64,000 bases of DNA from Undaria pinnatifida (GCA_012845835.1 JABAKD010000006.1:9912192-9976191); one strand, 5' to 3'; positions 1-11,171 are shown, numbered from the stretch's first letter. Program-made: numbers and translations. The notes: generated from the sequence alone by a model not told the origin.

Positions 1-169
1 CGCTTTTCAAGGATACACGGCAGACAGAAGAAAAACGAAAACGACGTAACCTTTCAAAAGTCGTCGACAAGTCCGAATTGTCAACCAACTGCTTGCAGGT
101 AGTCGAATCTGCTACACTTCTACGCAATTAACATCACGTCATTACCTTTCTAACCATTCATGACGTAGC

Positions 170-372
170 TATCTTTCACCCCCCCCCCCCCCCCCCCCCT
201 CCAACGCCCCTTCCTTCCCCACCACCCGCAAGATCGCCTAGACCTAGCACCACGCGTATAGCAAGCCCCTGCATATACGATTAATACGCGCGATCGGAGT
301 ATCACACACAATGTTGCAAAATGAGTTTTAACCAAATCTTTGATGTCTCAGAGATCTGGAGTGTATTTTAAT
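170..372 (-). repeat. F3 repeat arm, minus orientation
   Basis: A poly-C run at about 180-199 is followed by the characteristic F3 stretch in reverse orientation: the CGATCGGAGTATCACACAC box near 290-315 and the terminal GGAGTGTATTTT near 362. This should be the right end of an F3 element that starts before the window. It sits head to head with the next F3 arm, so the two can fold back around about 385. Confidence 0.6.
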
Positions 373-393
373 ATTGTACCAGGTATATAAAAT

Positions 394-1595
394 GAAAACA
401 CACTCCAGCTGTAAGATCGAATACATTGTCGGAAATCATATTTGCAAGCTGTGTATGATACTCCGATCGCGCGTGTTATTACGGGTTGTGTGTCCTCATT
501 AAAAATATAGGTCGGTGACCCTCCTTGAATCTACATCGTAGCTATCAGGGTCAACAAGGTGATGTTAGTCTCTCTGTGTGCGCTGAAACCTTAAAACTCG
601 TTTCTGATATTTTATATGACTTAAACCTCTTGAAAACCCTTGCCCCCCCCTCCCTCCTTTTGTGCTTTTTCCCGCTCTCTCTTGTTCAAACGCCCGACCT
701 AGTTTCGAAATCCGCCGGAAAGAGTAATTAACACTTCCACGCACTGGTTATCACCTCGTGGCCTTTTTAGAGCCATCCATGCCGCTGCTGCAATTCCCAA
801 TCCCCGCCCGCCCCCAAAGCCCCTCCTCCCCCACTGTCCGCACCATCGCCTAGACCTAGCATCACGCGTATAGCAACCCCCTACATCTATGCGACCTAAA
901 ACCCTTTCGCCCCCCCCGCCCCCCCCCCCCCCAGCCCCCCGCCCCCCGCCCCTACCCGCCACCTCTCCACCCCATCACCCCACGCCCACCCCCTCAAACA
1001 CTCCGCCCTCTACTCACAGGTTGTACGACTTGCAGGATATACATGATAAACTGGTGTATTCTTTCCAAAACCGTCACATTTATCCCCTTAAAGGATGTAT
1101 AGTTTCCACGCATAGATTGAGATGCCCCGCCCGTCCCGCCCCCCCCACCCTCCATGATAAACTGGTGCATTCTTTCCAAAACCGTCAGATTAACAGCTTT
1201 GAAGGATTTAGAGTATCCACGCACAATTTGAGATGCCCCATCCCCCCCCTCTCGCTCCCTCTCGACCAAACCCAGATCCCCACGTACTAAAAATCTACGC
1301 CCTCCCCTCAATGGTCATGTGACTTACAGGATTCACTTGATGAACTGATGCATTTCCTTCCACAGATGTCAGATTTTCTCCCCCTCAGAAACGGGTTTTA
1401 TAGTTTCCGCGCACAGACTGCCTAACATCACCCTGTTGACCCTGATAGCTACACTGTAGTTGCAAGGGGAGTCGGCGGCCTATATCCTCATTGAGGACAC
1501 ACAACCCGTAATACGTGCGATCGGAGTATCACACACGGCTTGCTAAGATGAGTTTCGACAAAATCTTCGATCTCACAGCTGGAGTGTATTTTTTT
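394..1595. mobile_element. F3 long-inverted-repeat element, complete pair of arms
   Basis: The left end reads ACACTCCAGCTGTAAGATCG near 395 and the right end is its inverted counterpart, CGATCTCACAGCTGGAGTGT, near 1590. The arms run inward for several hundred bases and share the GTGTGTCCTCATTA box, the TATCAGGGTCAACA box and the GTGCGCGGAAACT type box. The interior (about 650-1250) is C-rich, with poly-C tracts and short repeated units ending in TTTCCAAAACCGTCA. No transposase frame is visible. This looks like a non-autonomous DNA transposon with very long terminal inverted repeats. Exact ends and any TSD were not resolved. Confidence 0.6.
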
Positions 1596-2049
1596 TTCTT
1601 TAATATCAATAATAATAGTGGGTTCGGATGTCGGATGTCTTCAGATAAAATCACCTGAAGAATATAGAGATTTTGAATTGTTGGGGTTAATGCACTACTC
1701 GTGCAGGAGTCTCGCTCAAAGAAGTTCAGCGTGGTATTTACGGCCAGTCGCGATAGAGGGGTGTTCTTGCGCATACGCGATTTAAGGTTTCCATTGCCTT
1801 GGCGTTTGTTTGGGTCGGTGATCAACCAAAACCGGACTTGATCGGAAAACTTTGGACTTTTTTGGTTGATACCTTTAACTTTGCTGAATTATCACGTTTA
1901 ATTTTGCTCCCACACAAAACATATATCATAAAAAAAATTCACTCGCATGGACAAGCAGATTTGAGTATGATCATTATATTTTTGATGTGATCATGATTCC
2001 GAAATGTGTTTTTTTTTTCGTTTATTACCAACCATAGGCAATTTATTTT

Positions 2050-2265
2050 ATAACGGTCGCCCTGGTGGCGTATGAGGTTATCAGGTTATTATCCTCGAGC
2101 CTGGAATATGTCAGGTTCGTGGGTTCGAATCCCTCCGAGTGCATACTCGTACAAATTCGTGGGGACTTTTTCTTGCGCACGAATCGACGTACGGAAAGCA
2201 CGAGAGCGAGAGTTAGCAGCACCCCATGAAAAATCATCGAACAGTGGGATTGCTGAACCCTTTAC
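2050..2265 (+). mobile_element. tRNA-derived SINE, truncated copy
   Basis: A pol III type internal promoter is visible. The A-box-like TGGCGTATGAGG lies at 2066-2077 and a perfect B box, GGTTCGAATCCC, at 2122-2133. It is followed by a non-tRNA body shared with the copies at 3172-3454 and 53163-53453 (GAGTGCATACTCGTA, GTGGGGACTT, GAGAGCG). The acceptor stem does not close, so it is not a functional tRNA. It is cut at about 2265 where F3 sequence begins. Confidence 0.7.
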
Positions 2266-2765
2266 TGGGTGTTTGTCCTCATTAATAAGGACATTGCTCG
2301 GCGACTCCCCTTGGGAGTACAGTGTAGCTTGTATCAGGGGCAACAGGATGATGTTAGTCAGTCTGTGTGCGGAAACTATATAACCCGTTTTTGAGGGAGA
2401 CAAAATCTCACAGCTGTGGTGTAAGGAAATGCACCAGCTTGTCATCAGAGTGTATCCTGGAAGTTGTGAAATCGGTGACGGAAGGGCGGAGATTATAAGG
2501 GCGTAGGGGGCTGGGTTAGAACAAGAGGGGAGAGGAGGGTCTGGCGGAGCTACTCAACCTGTGCGCGGAAACTACATATCCTTCATAGATAGGTACAAAT
2601 CTAATGGTTGTGGAGGGCATGCATCAGTTTATCATAAATATCCTGAGAATCGTAAAACGGGTAAGGATAAGCGGAGTATTCGAAGGGCTTGGGGAGGTTG
2701 GGGGGGGGCGGGGGGGGCGGGTGATTTCCAACAGCATTAGGTCGCATAGATGTGTCACACATATA
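2266..2765 (+). repeat. F3 repeat arm, plus orientation
   Basis: Starts in the GTTTGTCCTCATTA box and continues through CAACAGGATGATGTTAGTCA, the GTGTGCGGAAACTATA box, a second internal unit at about 2555-2665, a G-rich run near 2700-2722, and the ending AACAGCATTAGGTCGCATAG. The outer part of the arm is missing because it is fused to the SINE at 2265. Confidence 0.6.
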
Positions 2766-2777
2766 TATGTATGATAC

Positions 2778-3024
2778 GAGTCATCCCACGGTAGGGGTTG
2801 CACCCAAAAGTCCCTGAGTTCCTCACATGAGGAACTCAATATCTCACCCGAAAAATGACTTCAAAGGCATTCGTTCGCAAAACCCGACCAAGCTTCTATG
2901 CCTTAGTCCAAATAAAAAAGTACTCGTGACAACACTTCATTGACCGGCAGTTCCTCACATGAGGAACTCAGTCGCCCAGGGACGTTTTGGCGCAGAAAAT
3001 GCAACCCCTACCGTGGGATGACTC
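2778..3024. mobile_element. MITE family F4, intact copy with 4-bp TSD
   Basis: A 247-bp element with perfect 25-bp terminal inverted repeats beginning GAGTCATCCCACGGTAG. It is flanked by ATAC at 2774-2777 and again at 3025-3028. It contains the palindrome GTTCCTCACATGAGGAAC type motif twice (about 2817-2834 and 2949-2966). It has no coding capacity. It lies within F3-derived sequence, so it inserted later than that repeat. Confidence 0.88.
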
Positions 3025-3171
3025 ATACATACATGCGCATTCTGCTGTGGAGGTTCACCAGATATTTTCTGGCGGCCATCAACTATTATTAATACTACCG
3101 TTAGTAATAATACTGCAGTTCTTCTTCTGTGGATCTCGTTATCTCACCTGGACATTATTTGGATTATTTTT

Positions 3172-3454
3172 CGCACATTTTCACTTCCCAGCTTCTGGAC
3201 AAGCAGTAGTCACAGATGTCGTCTCTTCTCCCCCCCGGTTCTTGCCTTCATATCTCATCGCGCATAATATTCAGCAAAACCTCACTGTTGATTATGCTGA
3301 CTCAGGCTCTCGTGCTTTTCCCAAGTCAACGTTTTGTGAACAAGAATATGTCCCTACGAATTTATGAGAGTAAGCACACAGGGGCAGTCGATCACACGAA
3401 ACCTACCTACAATACCAGTCTCGTGGATATCCTCGTACGCCACCCGGGCGACCG
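3172..3454 (-). mobile_element. tRNA-derived SINE, minus-strand copy
   Basis: The reverse complement matches the SINE at 53163-53453 over nearly its whole length. The A-box TGGCGTACGAGG type motif lies near 3437 on the minus strand. The B box is decayed. The tail carries the shared GTCCAGAAGCTGG motif near 3190-3203. Confidence 0.65.
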
Positions 3455-3984
3455 ACTGCTATCTATCATACCCACTAACAAACAATTGTGCTGGCATGGC
3501 GGAAAATGACACTGCTTCCCAACGGACGTTCCGACGTCTATAATATACTTATTGAGCTGCGATTATGTATCGAAACATGTACATAGTTTGTTTGATATAT
3601 TTTCTCTTACGGTGCCCGCATACCGACCAGTTTACAGGTGGCTATGAAACATCGGTGAACTAGTTCGGGAGAGAGCTCGGGCAGACAGAACCAAGAAGGG
3701 CAAAATCGTTTAGATTTTACTTCATCCCATCCATGTATTGTCCTAGGAGTATCATACTCTCGCGGTCCCTCCCAGGATATAGTATAGACGAAGATCTGGG
3801 GGCTTGGGCGGGCCTTTCTACTCTCTCCCCACTACAGTACATACGATGAATGCATTTATTTTTATCGGGAGGATGATGTCTCAGAATCTTCTTCCCTCGT
3901 CGGCTCGCGTCAAATAGTGCTAAAAAATACAACAGCATAGTCTACTGTCTGTCAAGTAAAAGTGGTAGTATACCTCTACTCTCA
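3455..3984. other. unrecognised intergenic stretch
   Basis: No convincing reading frame, RNA gene or repeat match could be seen here. The short reading frames have no recognisable domain. Confidence 0.4.
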
Positions 3985-4600
3985 TATCAAAGCAATGCCC
4001 GCACGCCCTTAAAAGCTCCAGCCTCCCCCTACCGGTTATACCACTTAAGGAATATACTGGACAAACTGATGATATTTATTTCCTTCTCCACAGCTGTCAG
4101 ATATTGTCCGCCTCAAGATCCTATATTTTTATTTTGTTTCCGCGCCCAGACTGTCTTCATCACCCTGTTGATCCTCCTGCAAGCTACACGGTGGTTCCAA
4201 GGGGAATCGCCGACCTATATCCTTGATGAGGATACACACCGCGTATTACGCGCGGTCGGAGTATCACACACAGGTTGAAGAAAAGATGAGTTTCGACACA
4301 AGCTTCGATCTCCAAGCTGGAGTGTATTCATATTGTTATATTATTAGGGGAGCGGCGACGTGTCCTTGCTGAGGACAAACACCCAGTAGCTTGCGAGATC
4401 GGAGCAAACCACAAGGCTTGCAAATATGAGTTTTGACAAAGTATTCGATCTCACAGATGGATGGAGGGCATCTTCAAAAAAAATATCTCACAGTTGGATG
4501 GAGTGTACTTGTATTTTTTATATTTTATTCTATATAGAGTATATATTTAGATACACTCCATCCAGCTGTGAGATCGAAGGTTTATCGAAAAACATTATCG
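3985..4600. repeat. cluster of F3 arms (two minus, one plus)
   Basis: A minus-oriented F3 arm ends at about 4330 with CAAGCTGGAGTGTATTC. A second, partial minus arm covers about 4345-4470. The inverted pair at 4496-4525 (GGAGTGTACTTG) and 4551-4590 (ACACTCCATCCAGCTGTGAG) forms a foldback of about 100 bp. The plus arm at 4551 may be the left end of an F3 element that closes near 7605. Confidence 0.55.
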
Positions 4601-4604
4601 GTCG

Positions 4605-4735
4605 AGGCATGCGGTCGGGGGGGGTGAGGGGTTGTACTCAATTTGTGCTTGGTCGTAGTCGTATGACTATAGACCCTCGCATCCCTACGATGACGGGACA
4701 GAGCACGTCGCGTATTCACCAACGAGGCGGTAGGG
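4605..4735 (+). repeat. short dispersed repeat F7, copy 1
   Basis: Shares an ordered set of motifs with 62200-62345: a poly-G run, then TGTACTCAA.TTGTGC, ATATGAC-type spacing, CCCTCNCATCCCTAC, and a CACCAAC.AGGC ending. No coding capacity. The family boundaries are not defined by two copies. Confidence 0.5.
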
Positions 4736-5003
4736 GGGGGGGGGAAAGGGGCTCTTTTTCACCGCCGCCGTGTCTGTTGGCCACTCACCCGAGTGAATTT
4801 GTACCCCATGCAAAAAAATAAACTTCGGACGTTTTTCTTGGTGAAGCTTTGCTAATCATGCCACGGCGGTGACACGCGTCTCGCCAAACCACAAGCAAAA
4901 CCAAGAGAAAGCAGCAGCGGGAAAACTCGAATGAGTGTGCTCGGTCCACCGAAAAACCAAACCCTAAGATGCCTTCGCCTATCGCGACCGTGGTCGAGTT
5001 TCT

Positions 5004-5257
5004 GACGCGTGCTACGATGGAGACGGCAGTTTTCGTCTGAAATGGTGTTTGAATGACGGAGCTCATTAGCCCAAAAATGGTCGGAAATAGTTCATTTTTT
5101 GTTTTGCCTTCTTCTCCTTTGGTACCTAGTACATGGGATTTGTCATCCGGTTGGAGCTGTACTTTCTCCGAATCAGTTTTGGGGAGAGGCCTTAGGGTCC
5201 CCAAATCGAGGAGTAGAGTTAGAAAAAAAGGGGTGCGCCTCTATCGGGGCACGCGTC
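5004..5257. mobile_element. MITE family F5
   Basis: Ends are GACGCGTGCTACGATGG on the left and the complement of GACGCGTGCCCCGATAG on the right, about 254 bp apart. The interior (CCAAAAATGGTCGGAAAT, the GTACATGGGATTTGTCATCC region) is shared with copies at 6011, 24023, 29892, 48479 and 50063. The flanks TTCT and TTAG do not match, so no TSD is claimed. Confidence 0.75.
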
Positions 5258-6010
5258 TTAGAGCTACCACGGGAACTGAAGGACACGCCAACCAGGCGCT
5301 GGAACGCGAACGCGATTGCGTTACGTCTATGTTAGGACCACCACGTGCATGTGAAACTACGTGGAGATGATGTGTTTCCCCATTCGCCGGAGGATCTAAT
5401 CGAAAAACAAACAAAAAAAAAACAAACAAAGGCCAACCCCATCCTCCGTGAATCTGTGAAAAACCGGTTAAGGCCCGTTTCTTATCAAGAAGATAAGAAT
5501 TTTCCAAACAATTTGTAAATGTTTCTCTTCCGAATTGCGACGAAATATTCAGTCATTGACATACTTATTTTTTCCCGCATCTTTCCCCATGTTACAGCCT
5601 AGGATTTGGTTGGCTGATTGGCCTTAGGTCGTCACATTTCTCCCGTGTGAATTGTGACGTTATTTTTGTTCCAACACAATTATCAAATTTCACCCAACCC
5701 AACAGAGTTTGAAAGTAACAAAAACCCTATCAGCATGGATTGTGTTGTCATTTCCATTTCATGCGGTTACCCCGGCGGCTCGAACCCCAACCAGAGACCG
5801 GTAATTGATCCTATTCAAATTGTGGTGGGTGTCGTCACAATAACAGCCAACATTGGAATATGCACCCCTGTACACCGTCATTGACGCATATCCTACGTAC
5901 CGTTGGTGTTTATGTGTTCAAGTTGCTAGTATATTTTGCGGCAGTCCGCGGAAGTACCTGTAGGACACACCACGCGTCGTCAACGGCACAACCCCAATTG
6001 GCCACACGAA
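5258..6010. other. unrecognised intergenic stretch
   Basis: No supported gene. An A-rich segment lies at about 5401-5430 and an AT-rich stretch at 5500-5720. Nothing else was recognised. Confidence 0.35.
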
Positions 6011-6258
6011 GAGGCTAACTACGACGGAGGTAGCACATTTCGCCTGATATGGGTTCTAAGCGATGGGGCTCTCTAACGCAACTATGTGGGATATTAACCA
6101 TTTTTTTTGTATGATCTTCGTGTTGTACCTGGGCCGTGAGGGTTGTATCTGGTAAAAGCTTAGTTTTTCGTCCACATCAGTGTTTCAGAGTGGCGTTATG
6201 CTCCAAAAATTGTGGAACCTTAGAAGAAATATGGTGCGCCTCTATTGTATCACGCGTC
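6011..6258. mobile_element. MITE family F5, TSD CGAA
   Basis: A 248-bp copy. The left end is GAGGCTAACTACGACGG and the right end is the complement of GACGCGTGATACAATAG. It is flanked by CGAA at 6007-6010 and 6259-6262. The interior is more diverged than in other F5 copies, but the right-hand GTGCGCCTCTATTGTA block is clear. Confidence 0.8.
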
Positions 6259-6419
6259 CGAAATCTCATGTCAACCCACGTCGAGTTATATGGCAACCGG
6301 CAGACGTTTTCCTGGGCGCTCGCGTCAGTCTCTTATGGCAAACCACGGTACACCTTTCCTCGGAGTGCCATGGAAAATCACACGGTAACTGTTCCGCCAT
6401 CGGGCCGGCATAACCCACC

Positions 6420-6740
6420 GCGAACCAACGTGAAACCCACTGTGAAAGGCAAAACCCACAGCATGTCGCGGTGACCTCCGTTGCAGTATCCATCGCGTTA
6501 TGCCCCTTGCGGTCAGCGACAACGCTCACGGATTTCACACGCAAATGCCCACGGTGATGCTCATGGCTTTGTCTACGGCAAGGACCACGGCGAGGTTCAT
6601 GGTGTTATTCCCGGCGACGTCCACGGTTTTGTCTAAACCATATCCCACGGTGATCTCCACGGTACTGTGCACGGGGACGTCCACGGTGATTCCAACGGGA
6701 AGATTCATGCCCATTCGCAATATCCACGGTGTCGATCCCG
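6420..6740 (+). repeat. degenerate minisatellite, CCACGGTGAT type
   Basis: Imperfect repeats of a unit containing CCACGGTGAT or CCACGG recur every 12-24 bases, most clearly at 6548-6720. A similar array in complementary orientation lies at 9700-10075. Frames through it are periodic low-complexity translations, not genes. Confidence 0.6.
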
Positions 6741-6759
6741 ACCATTTTCGAGGCAATTT

Positions 6760-7480
6760 AGGCAAAGCCTAAATCACTATCTGCCCCAATATCGCGCGTA
6801 TGCACGCTGCATGTCCCTCGGTCTTGTTCACAGGGAACGATAGCAAAGCCTAGTGGCATCAGGATGTAACACATGATTTAGGGCCGCAAGTTCTTGAACA
6901 ACATTCAGGCGCTTTGATCATCGTGTCAGCAACATGGTGCAGAAGTTGAGACGTGTACGTTCTCCATGATAGAGAGCAGTGTTGGCCTTGAGACTTATCA
7001 AGATCGGATCCTAGATCGATGGTACTGCTCGAAAATGCTCTTCACAACTCATCTACAATGGTGCCAAGTGCAGGGGCGTGGACCAACTTTCGTGTGCCTC
7101 ATGAGGTCGCACGTCGCGGCCAAGCAAACACGTTCTTGATACTGGATGACACCACATTGTGTAGACTATACGGGAACTGCATATATTCGATAACGTCATC
7201 CCGTTGAACCTGGAACAAGCTATTACAGAGATCCACTGTTAACAGGGGTGATTTACTGCCTATGGGGTCACAACTCTGTCAACTCTTCGTCGATAACGGT
7301 AAACGATAGATTGCGTTGATCGCATAGACCTTTCCGGTCACGGCGCGAAAAAAAATAAATGAACAATTTGGTATTCTGCCCGAGATATTGCCAAAATTAT
7401 GAGAAATTTCTGGTGGATGTTTAACATCGTGATGATGATGATGGTAAGGCATTTACCCCTGCTAACAATGGATCTCCGTA
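6760..7480. other. unrecognised intergenic stretch
   Basis: No gene, RNA or repeat family was recognised here. A short ATG-rich run (GATGATGATGATGG) lies near 7430. Confidence 0.35.
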
Positions 7481-7499
7481 ATAGTTGTAAGGCGAGTCG

Positions 7500-7718
7500 C
7501 CGAGCTGTATCAATAAACCAGACACATGTAGAGCAATATTCGCGATCAAATCAACACACATAGCTCGCAAATACGAGTTTCGACGAAATCTATGATGTCA
7601 TAACCGCAGGGCAATCTTATTTTTTTTCAAACATAAAAATACACTCCAGCTGCGAGATCGAAGATTTTTTCGAAACTCATGTTTGCAAGCTGTGAAACTC
7701 ATTTTTACAAGATGTGTG
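7500..7718. repeat. F3 foldback: minus arm then plus arm
   Basis: A minus arm (about 7500-7610, AGCTCGCAAATACGAGTTTC) faces a plus arm starting ACACTCCAGCTGCGAGATCG near 7648. They are separated by an AT-rich loop at about 7616-7645. The plus arm is interrupted at 7719 by an F2 MITE and resumes at 7966. Confidence 0.6.
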
Positions 7719-7965
7719 GAGTCGTTCTACGATAGCCCCCCCAACTTTTCTTCAACAAAATCGCTGGTTTTGAAACCAGCTCCCCGCCGTAACTCCTGAA
7801 ATACGGTGCCCGTTGCAACCCCGACGTCATCGTTTGATTGTCCTTCGCAAACAAGAAAATAAATTGAGATGTTTTTTTCATAGCATCTTTCCTCGTGTCG
7901 AGTAGCCATGAAACGTTCGTTAAACAAAGCGCCGGTTTTGGGCGGGGGCTATCGTAGAATCATTC
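7719..7965 (+). mobile_element. MITE family F2, inserted in F3, TSD TGTG
   Basis: A 247-bp element with ends GAGTCGTTCTACGATAG and the complement of GAATGATTCTACGATAG. TGTG flanks it at 7715-7718 and 7966-7969. Removing it restores the expected F3 reading GTGTGTGATGATCC. The internal landmarks AAATCGCTGGTTTTGAAACC, GACGTCATCGTTTGAT and CTCGTGTCGAG recur in the other F2 copies. Confidence 0.88.
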
Positions 7966-8762
7966 TGTGATGATCCTCCGAACGCGCGTTCAATTGGGTG
8001 TGTGTCCTCATTAAAGATATAGGTCGGCGGCTCCCTTTGTAACTGCAGTTTAGCTTTACTAGGGTCAACAGCGTGATGTTAATCAGTCTGTGCGCGGAAA
8101 CTACAAAACCCGTTTTTGAGGGGGATAAAATGTGACAGTTCTGGACGGAAATGCATCAGGTTATCAAGTCTATATCCTGTAAGTCGAATAACCGAGTGCG
8201 GGGAGGGTGACGGGTCTAGGGGGGCGGGGGGCACGGTTTGACCATGAGAGAGCGTGGGGGGGCGGGGGGGCAACTCAACCTGTGCGCTGAAAACTTTATA
8301 TCATTTACGGAGACAAATCTGGCAGTTGTGGATGGAATGCATCAGTATATCACGTATATCCTGTCAATCGTACAACCAGTGAGGAGAGGGCGAAATTTTC
8401 GAAGGGATGGGGGGGGTTAAGAGGGATTTCCAACAGCTTTAGGTCGCATAGATGTACGATCTTGCTATACGCGTGGTGCTTGGTCTAGGCGATTGTGCTG
8501 ATGGTGAGGAAGAACGGGGCGTCGGGGGCGCCAGGGGGATATGTATTGGAGCTACAGCATGGATGGATAGGAAAGCAATAAAGTGATATTGAATGTCTGG
8601 TAGTGTATATTCCTGTGGCTGATTTTAATTTTTTGCGGAGCGTTTGAACGAGAGGGAGAGGGGGGGGGGGGGGGCGGGGGGAGGGACGGGCGGGACTACT
8701 CAGTCTGTGCGCGGAAACTACCCCTTTTTTCAAGGGACAAATCTTATGGTCGTGGAAAGAAT
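7966..8762 (+). repeat. F3 repeat arm, continued
   Basis: Continues the F3 plus arm after the F2 insertion: GTGTGTCCTCATTA, the CAACAG.GTGATGTTA box, GTGCGCGGAAACTACAAAAC, then further internal units near 8270-8380 and 8695-8760 separated by G-rich tracts. A segment at 8538-8640 (AGCATGGATGGATAGGAAAG) recurs near 25325 and 25590, so F3 arms can exceed 900 bp. Confidence 0.6.
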
Positions 8763-9013
8763 GATTGATGATACGATATCCCCCCCCCCCCCCCCCGGCG
8801 ATATTCTTTAACGAACTTTTCATGGCTGCTCGACACAAAGAAGCATATTAATGAAAACAAAACATCCTTATCTTTTTTTGTGCCCAAAAATCTGTCGATG
8901 GACGACGTCGGTGGCGTCGAGGAACGCCGCGTCTCAGGAGATACGACCAGGAGATGGTTTTGAAACCGGCGATTTCATTCAAAAAAAGTTGGGGGGGCTA
9001 CCGTTAATGATCC
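8763..9013 (-). mobile_element. MITE family F2, minus orientation, TSD GAAT
   Basis: A 251-bp element flanked by GAAT at 8759-8762 and 9014-9017. The left end is GATTGATGATACGATAT; the right end is the complement of GGATCATTAACGGTAG, one base short. It splits an F3 internal unit: removal gives GGAAAGAATGCATCAGT, as in other F3 copies. The short frame at 8851-9045 is this MITE translated, not a gene. Confidence 0.82.
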
Positions 9014-9190
9014 GAATGCATCAGTCTATCCTGTATATCCTGTAAGTTCTTACATCCAGCGAGGAGAAGGCGTAGTGTTCGAAGGGGGTCGGGAGATTTT
9101 TATCAGCTTTATGTCGCATTGATGTTTATCAGTTGGGCGCTTGCTATACGCGTCGGGCTAGGTCTCGGCGATATTGCGGATGATGGGGAA
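9014..9190 (+). repeat. F3 repeat arm, end segment
   Basis: Continues with GCATCAGTCTATCCTGTATA, TTTATGTCGCATTGATG and TGCTATACGCGTCGGGCTAGG, the same order as at 8330-8500 and 25070-25260. Confidence 0.55.
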
Positions 9191-9700
9191 GGTGTCTGTT
9201 GGGTGTCCCAGGTGGTACGGCCGAATGTCCATCGGGAAATAGGTTTCGTATATCTTTAGTCAGCAGCAGCAAGCATGTACTGTGCATGGAACGCGAGCAT
9301 AACAGTGGTGCCCACGTGCCATTTCTACGGTATACGAGTGCAACGGCAGTCGAAAGTAAGTTCTACGTCAGCAGCAACTTTCCAGTCAGAGAACACTCTG
9401 TTATTCTTTTTCGTAGTTAGTTTGTTTATTTTCATGGGTTCGTTTTTTCCGACGGCGACCACACAAGATGCACAGGTAACATTGTACGTACGCGCACGCA
9501 TATTAAGTTGTGCCATAACAGTACCCGCAATTCTTCGCGGACGGCACGTAGGAGATTCATCAGCATTGATACATACTCTGGTGATCATTCCTCGCAACCA
9601 CCTTGTTTTACTAGCTACAGTATTGATCATGACGCCGATCTGTGATCAGCGACCGCCCATGTCGCAGGCGGAGTCCGTTGCATCAACCCTAGTTTTTGCC
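9191..9700. other. unrecognised stretch with one open frame
   Basis: An open frame of 157 codons starts at 9275 on the plus strand. It has no recognisable domain, runs into the minisatellite and lacks codon-like structure that I can defend. I do not call it a gene. Confidence 0.3.
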
Positions 9701-10075
9701 TTATGTGACGCGCCGTGGAGGTTTGTGGTGAACATGCCGTGCGTGTAACCCTGAATCCCGGCATGGGTTTTGCCGTAGACGTTTCCGGGTATTTTTCCGT
9801 CGGGCATACTGTGGGGCTCGCCGGGTTGCTTTCGGTGGACATGGCCGTGGGGCTTACAGGAGGCTTGTCGTGGACCTTGCCGTGGATATAGCCGCTGGTT
9901 TTGACGCGGGTAATGTGGCATGGTGAGCCGTTGACATGGAGACGGGGCTGTTAGCGCAGCTACCTACGGCGGTTATTGCCATGGCTAGTGCCGTGGATGT
10001 TGGCCTGGATAAGGCAGTGTGGCAATGCCATGTGGGTTTCCGTGGATATTGCCGTGGGCTGTTGGTTGTGCTCGG
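9700..10075 (-). repeat. degenerate minisatellite, GCCGTGGAT type
   Basis: Imperfect units containing TTGCCGTGGATATTGCC-like and GCCGTGGGGCTT-like strings recur about every 12-24 bases. On the minus strand they read CCACGGC, so the array resembles the one at 6420-6740 in opposite orientation. Several overlapping minus-strand frames here are translations of the repeat. Confidence 0.6.
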
Positions 10076-10079
10076 GAGC

Positions 10080-10914
10080 AAGACGGGAATAATGAATAGG
10101 TAGGGGAGTTCTAGAATGAATAGGGATTATGGTACGAGGAAAAACGGATATCATGTCGTGCGGGCGGTACGTGTCCTCACCACCCGATGCCGCGATATGA
10201 GATAGGTTTTAATTGTTTTCGTGGGAATGTCTGTTTCTGCATTAGAGTCGACCAAGACGATACCACAACGAACGTGTGGTTGCGGAGTCCTGTGCTCGTC
10301 ATCGCGGACCAGTCATCAACGACCGTTTAACGCCGTGAGCAGGTGTACCCACACCATATCAACAGTCACCATACTTTTCGTTGAACTAGGGAAGCTCTGT
10401 CGGACAACCAATGGGGCCGGTGGAAATTTGTGGCGTCTGGGAAAGGGCAACCTGTTACGAGTAGATATGCAATGATATGCGTAGCGCACGAACCGGAACA
10501 TGTAACCGCCGTTTGGAAGCTGCCCCGAATATGCAGCTATAACTCGTTACTGTGCTGTTTCGCCGTTGTCCATCGAATGGGTTTTCCTACATGGAATCGA
10601 ACGGAGGTTTAGAGTGGTGCTGGCCTCGGACTGCTGCGGAGTTCACGAGCATAAGTGTTGTGATATTGGTTGCTCACTTGCTCTCCAATACTTTTAAGTT
10701 TAGATCAAACGTTTACGACCGGTGACGAAATCGAGTACGTATATTTAGTGCGATGAACGACAAACTCAAACAGAGAAACAGACGAAGAAGAAAGCTAGTA
10801 TCTTGCTGTGAAGAAGAGGGTACCACACAGGAAAATATAATAGGGGGTACGAGCGACGCTAGCACAGTTTCGGCGAAGACTGGACACGAGAAGATGCAGC
10901 AAACTTGGTGGGAA
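10080..10914. other. unrecognised intergenic stretch
   Basis: No supported gene or repeat. Short frames on both strands have no recognisable domain. Confidence 0.35.
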
Positions 10915-11171
10915 GATTCGTTCCACGGTAGCCCCTCCGATGACCTTCTAACGAAATCGATGGTTTCAAAACCAGCTCGCGACCGTTTCTTCTGAAACGC
11001 GGTACGCCATGCCACCGCGACGTCATCGTTCGATACCCTTATGCAAACAAGAAAATGCACGAACATGCTTATTTCATCCATGGCAACCTTCCTCGTGTCG
11101 ACCAAATGTCTATGAAACGTTTCATTGAAGCATATCGCTGGTTTTATGTAAGGGGCTATCGTAAGTAAGTC
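10915..11171 (+). mobile_element. MITE family F2
   Basis: The left end is GATTCGTTCCACGGTAG. The right end is a shortened complement of the same terminus, CTATCGTAAGTAAGTC. Interior landmarks match F2: GGTTTCAAAACCAGCTCG, CGCGACGTCATCGTTCGAT, CTCGTGTCGACC. No TSD is evident. Confidence 0.75.

Noticed and set aside
2050-2140. Functional tRNA gene
   Set aside because: A and B boxes are present, but no acceptor stem closes and the same body follows in other copies, so it is a SINE.
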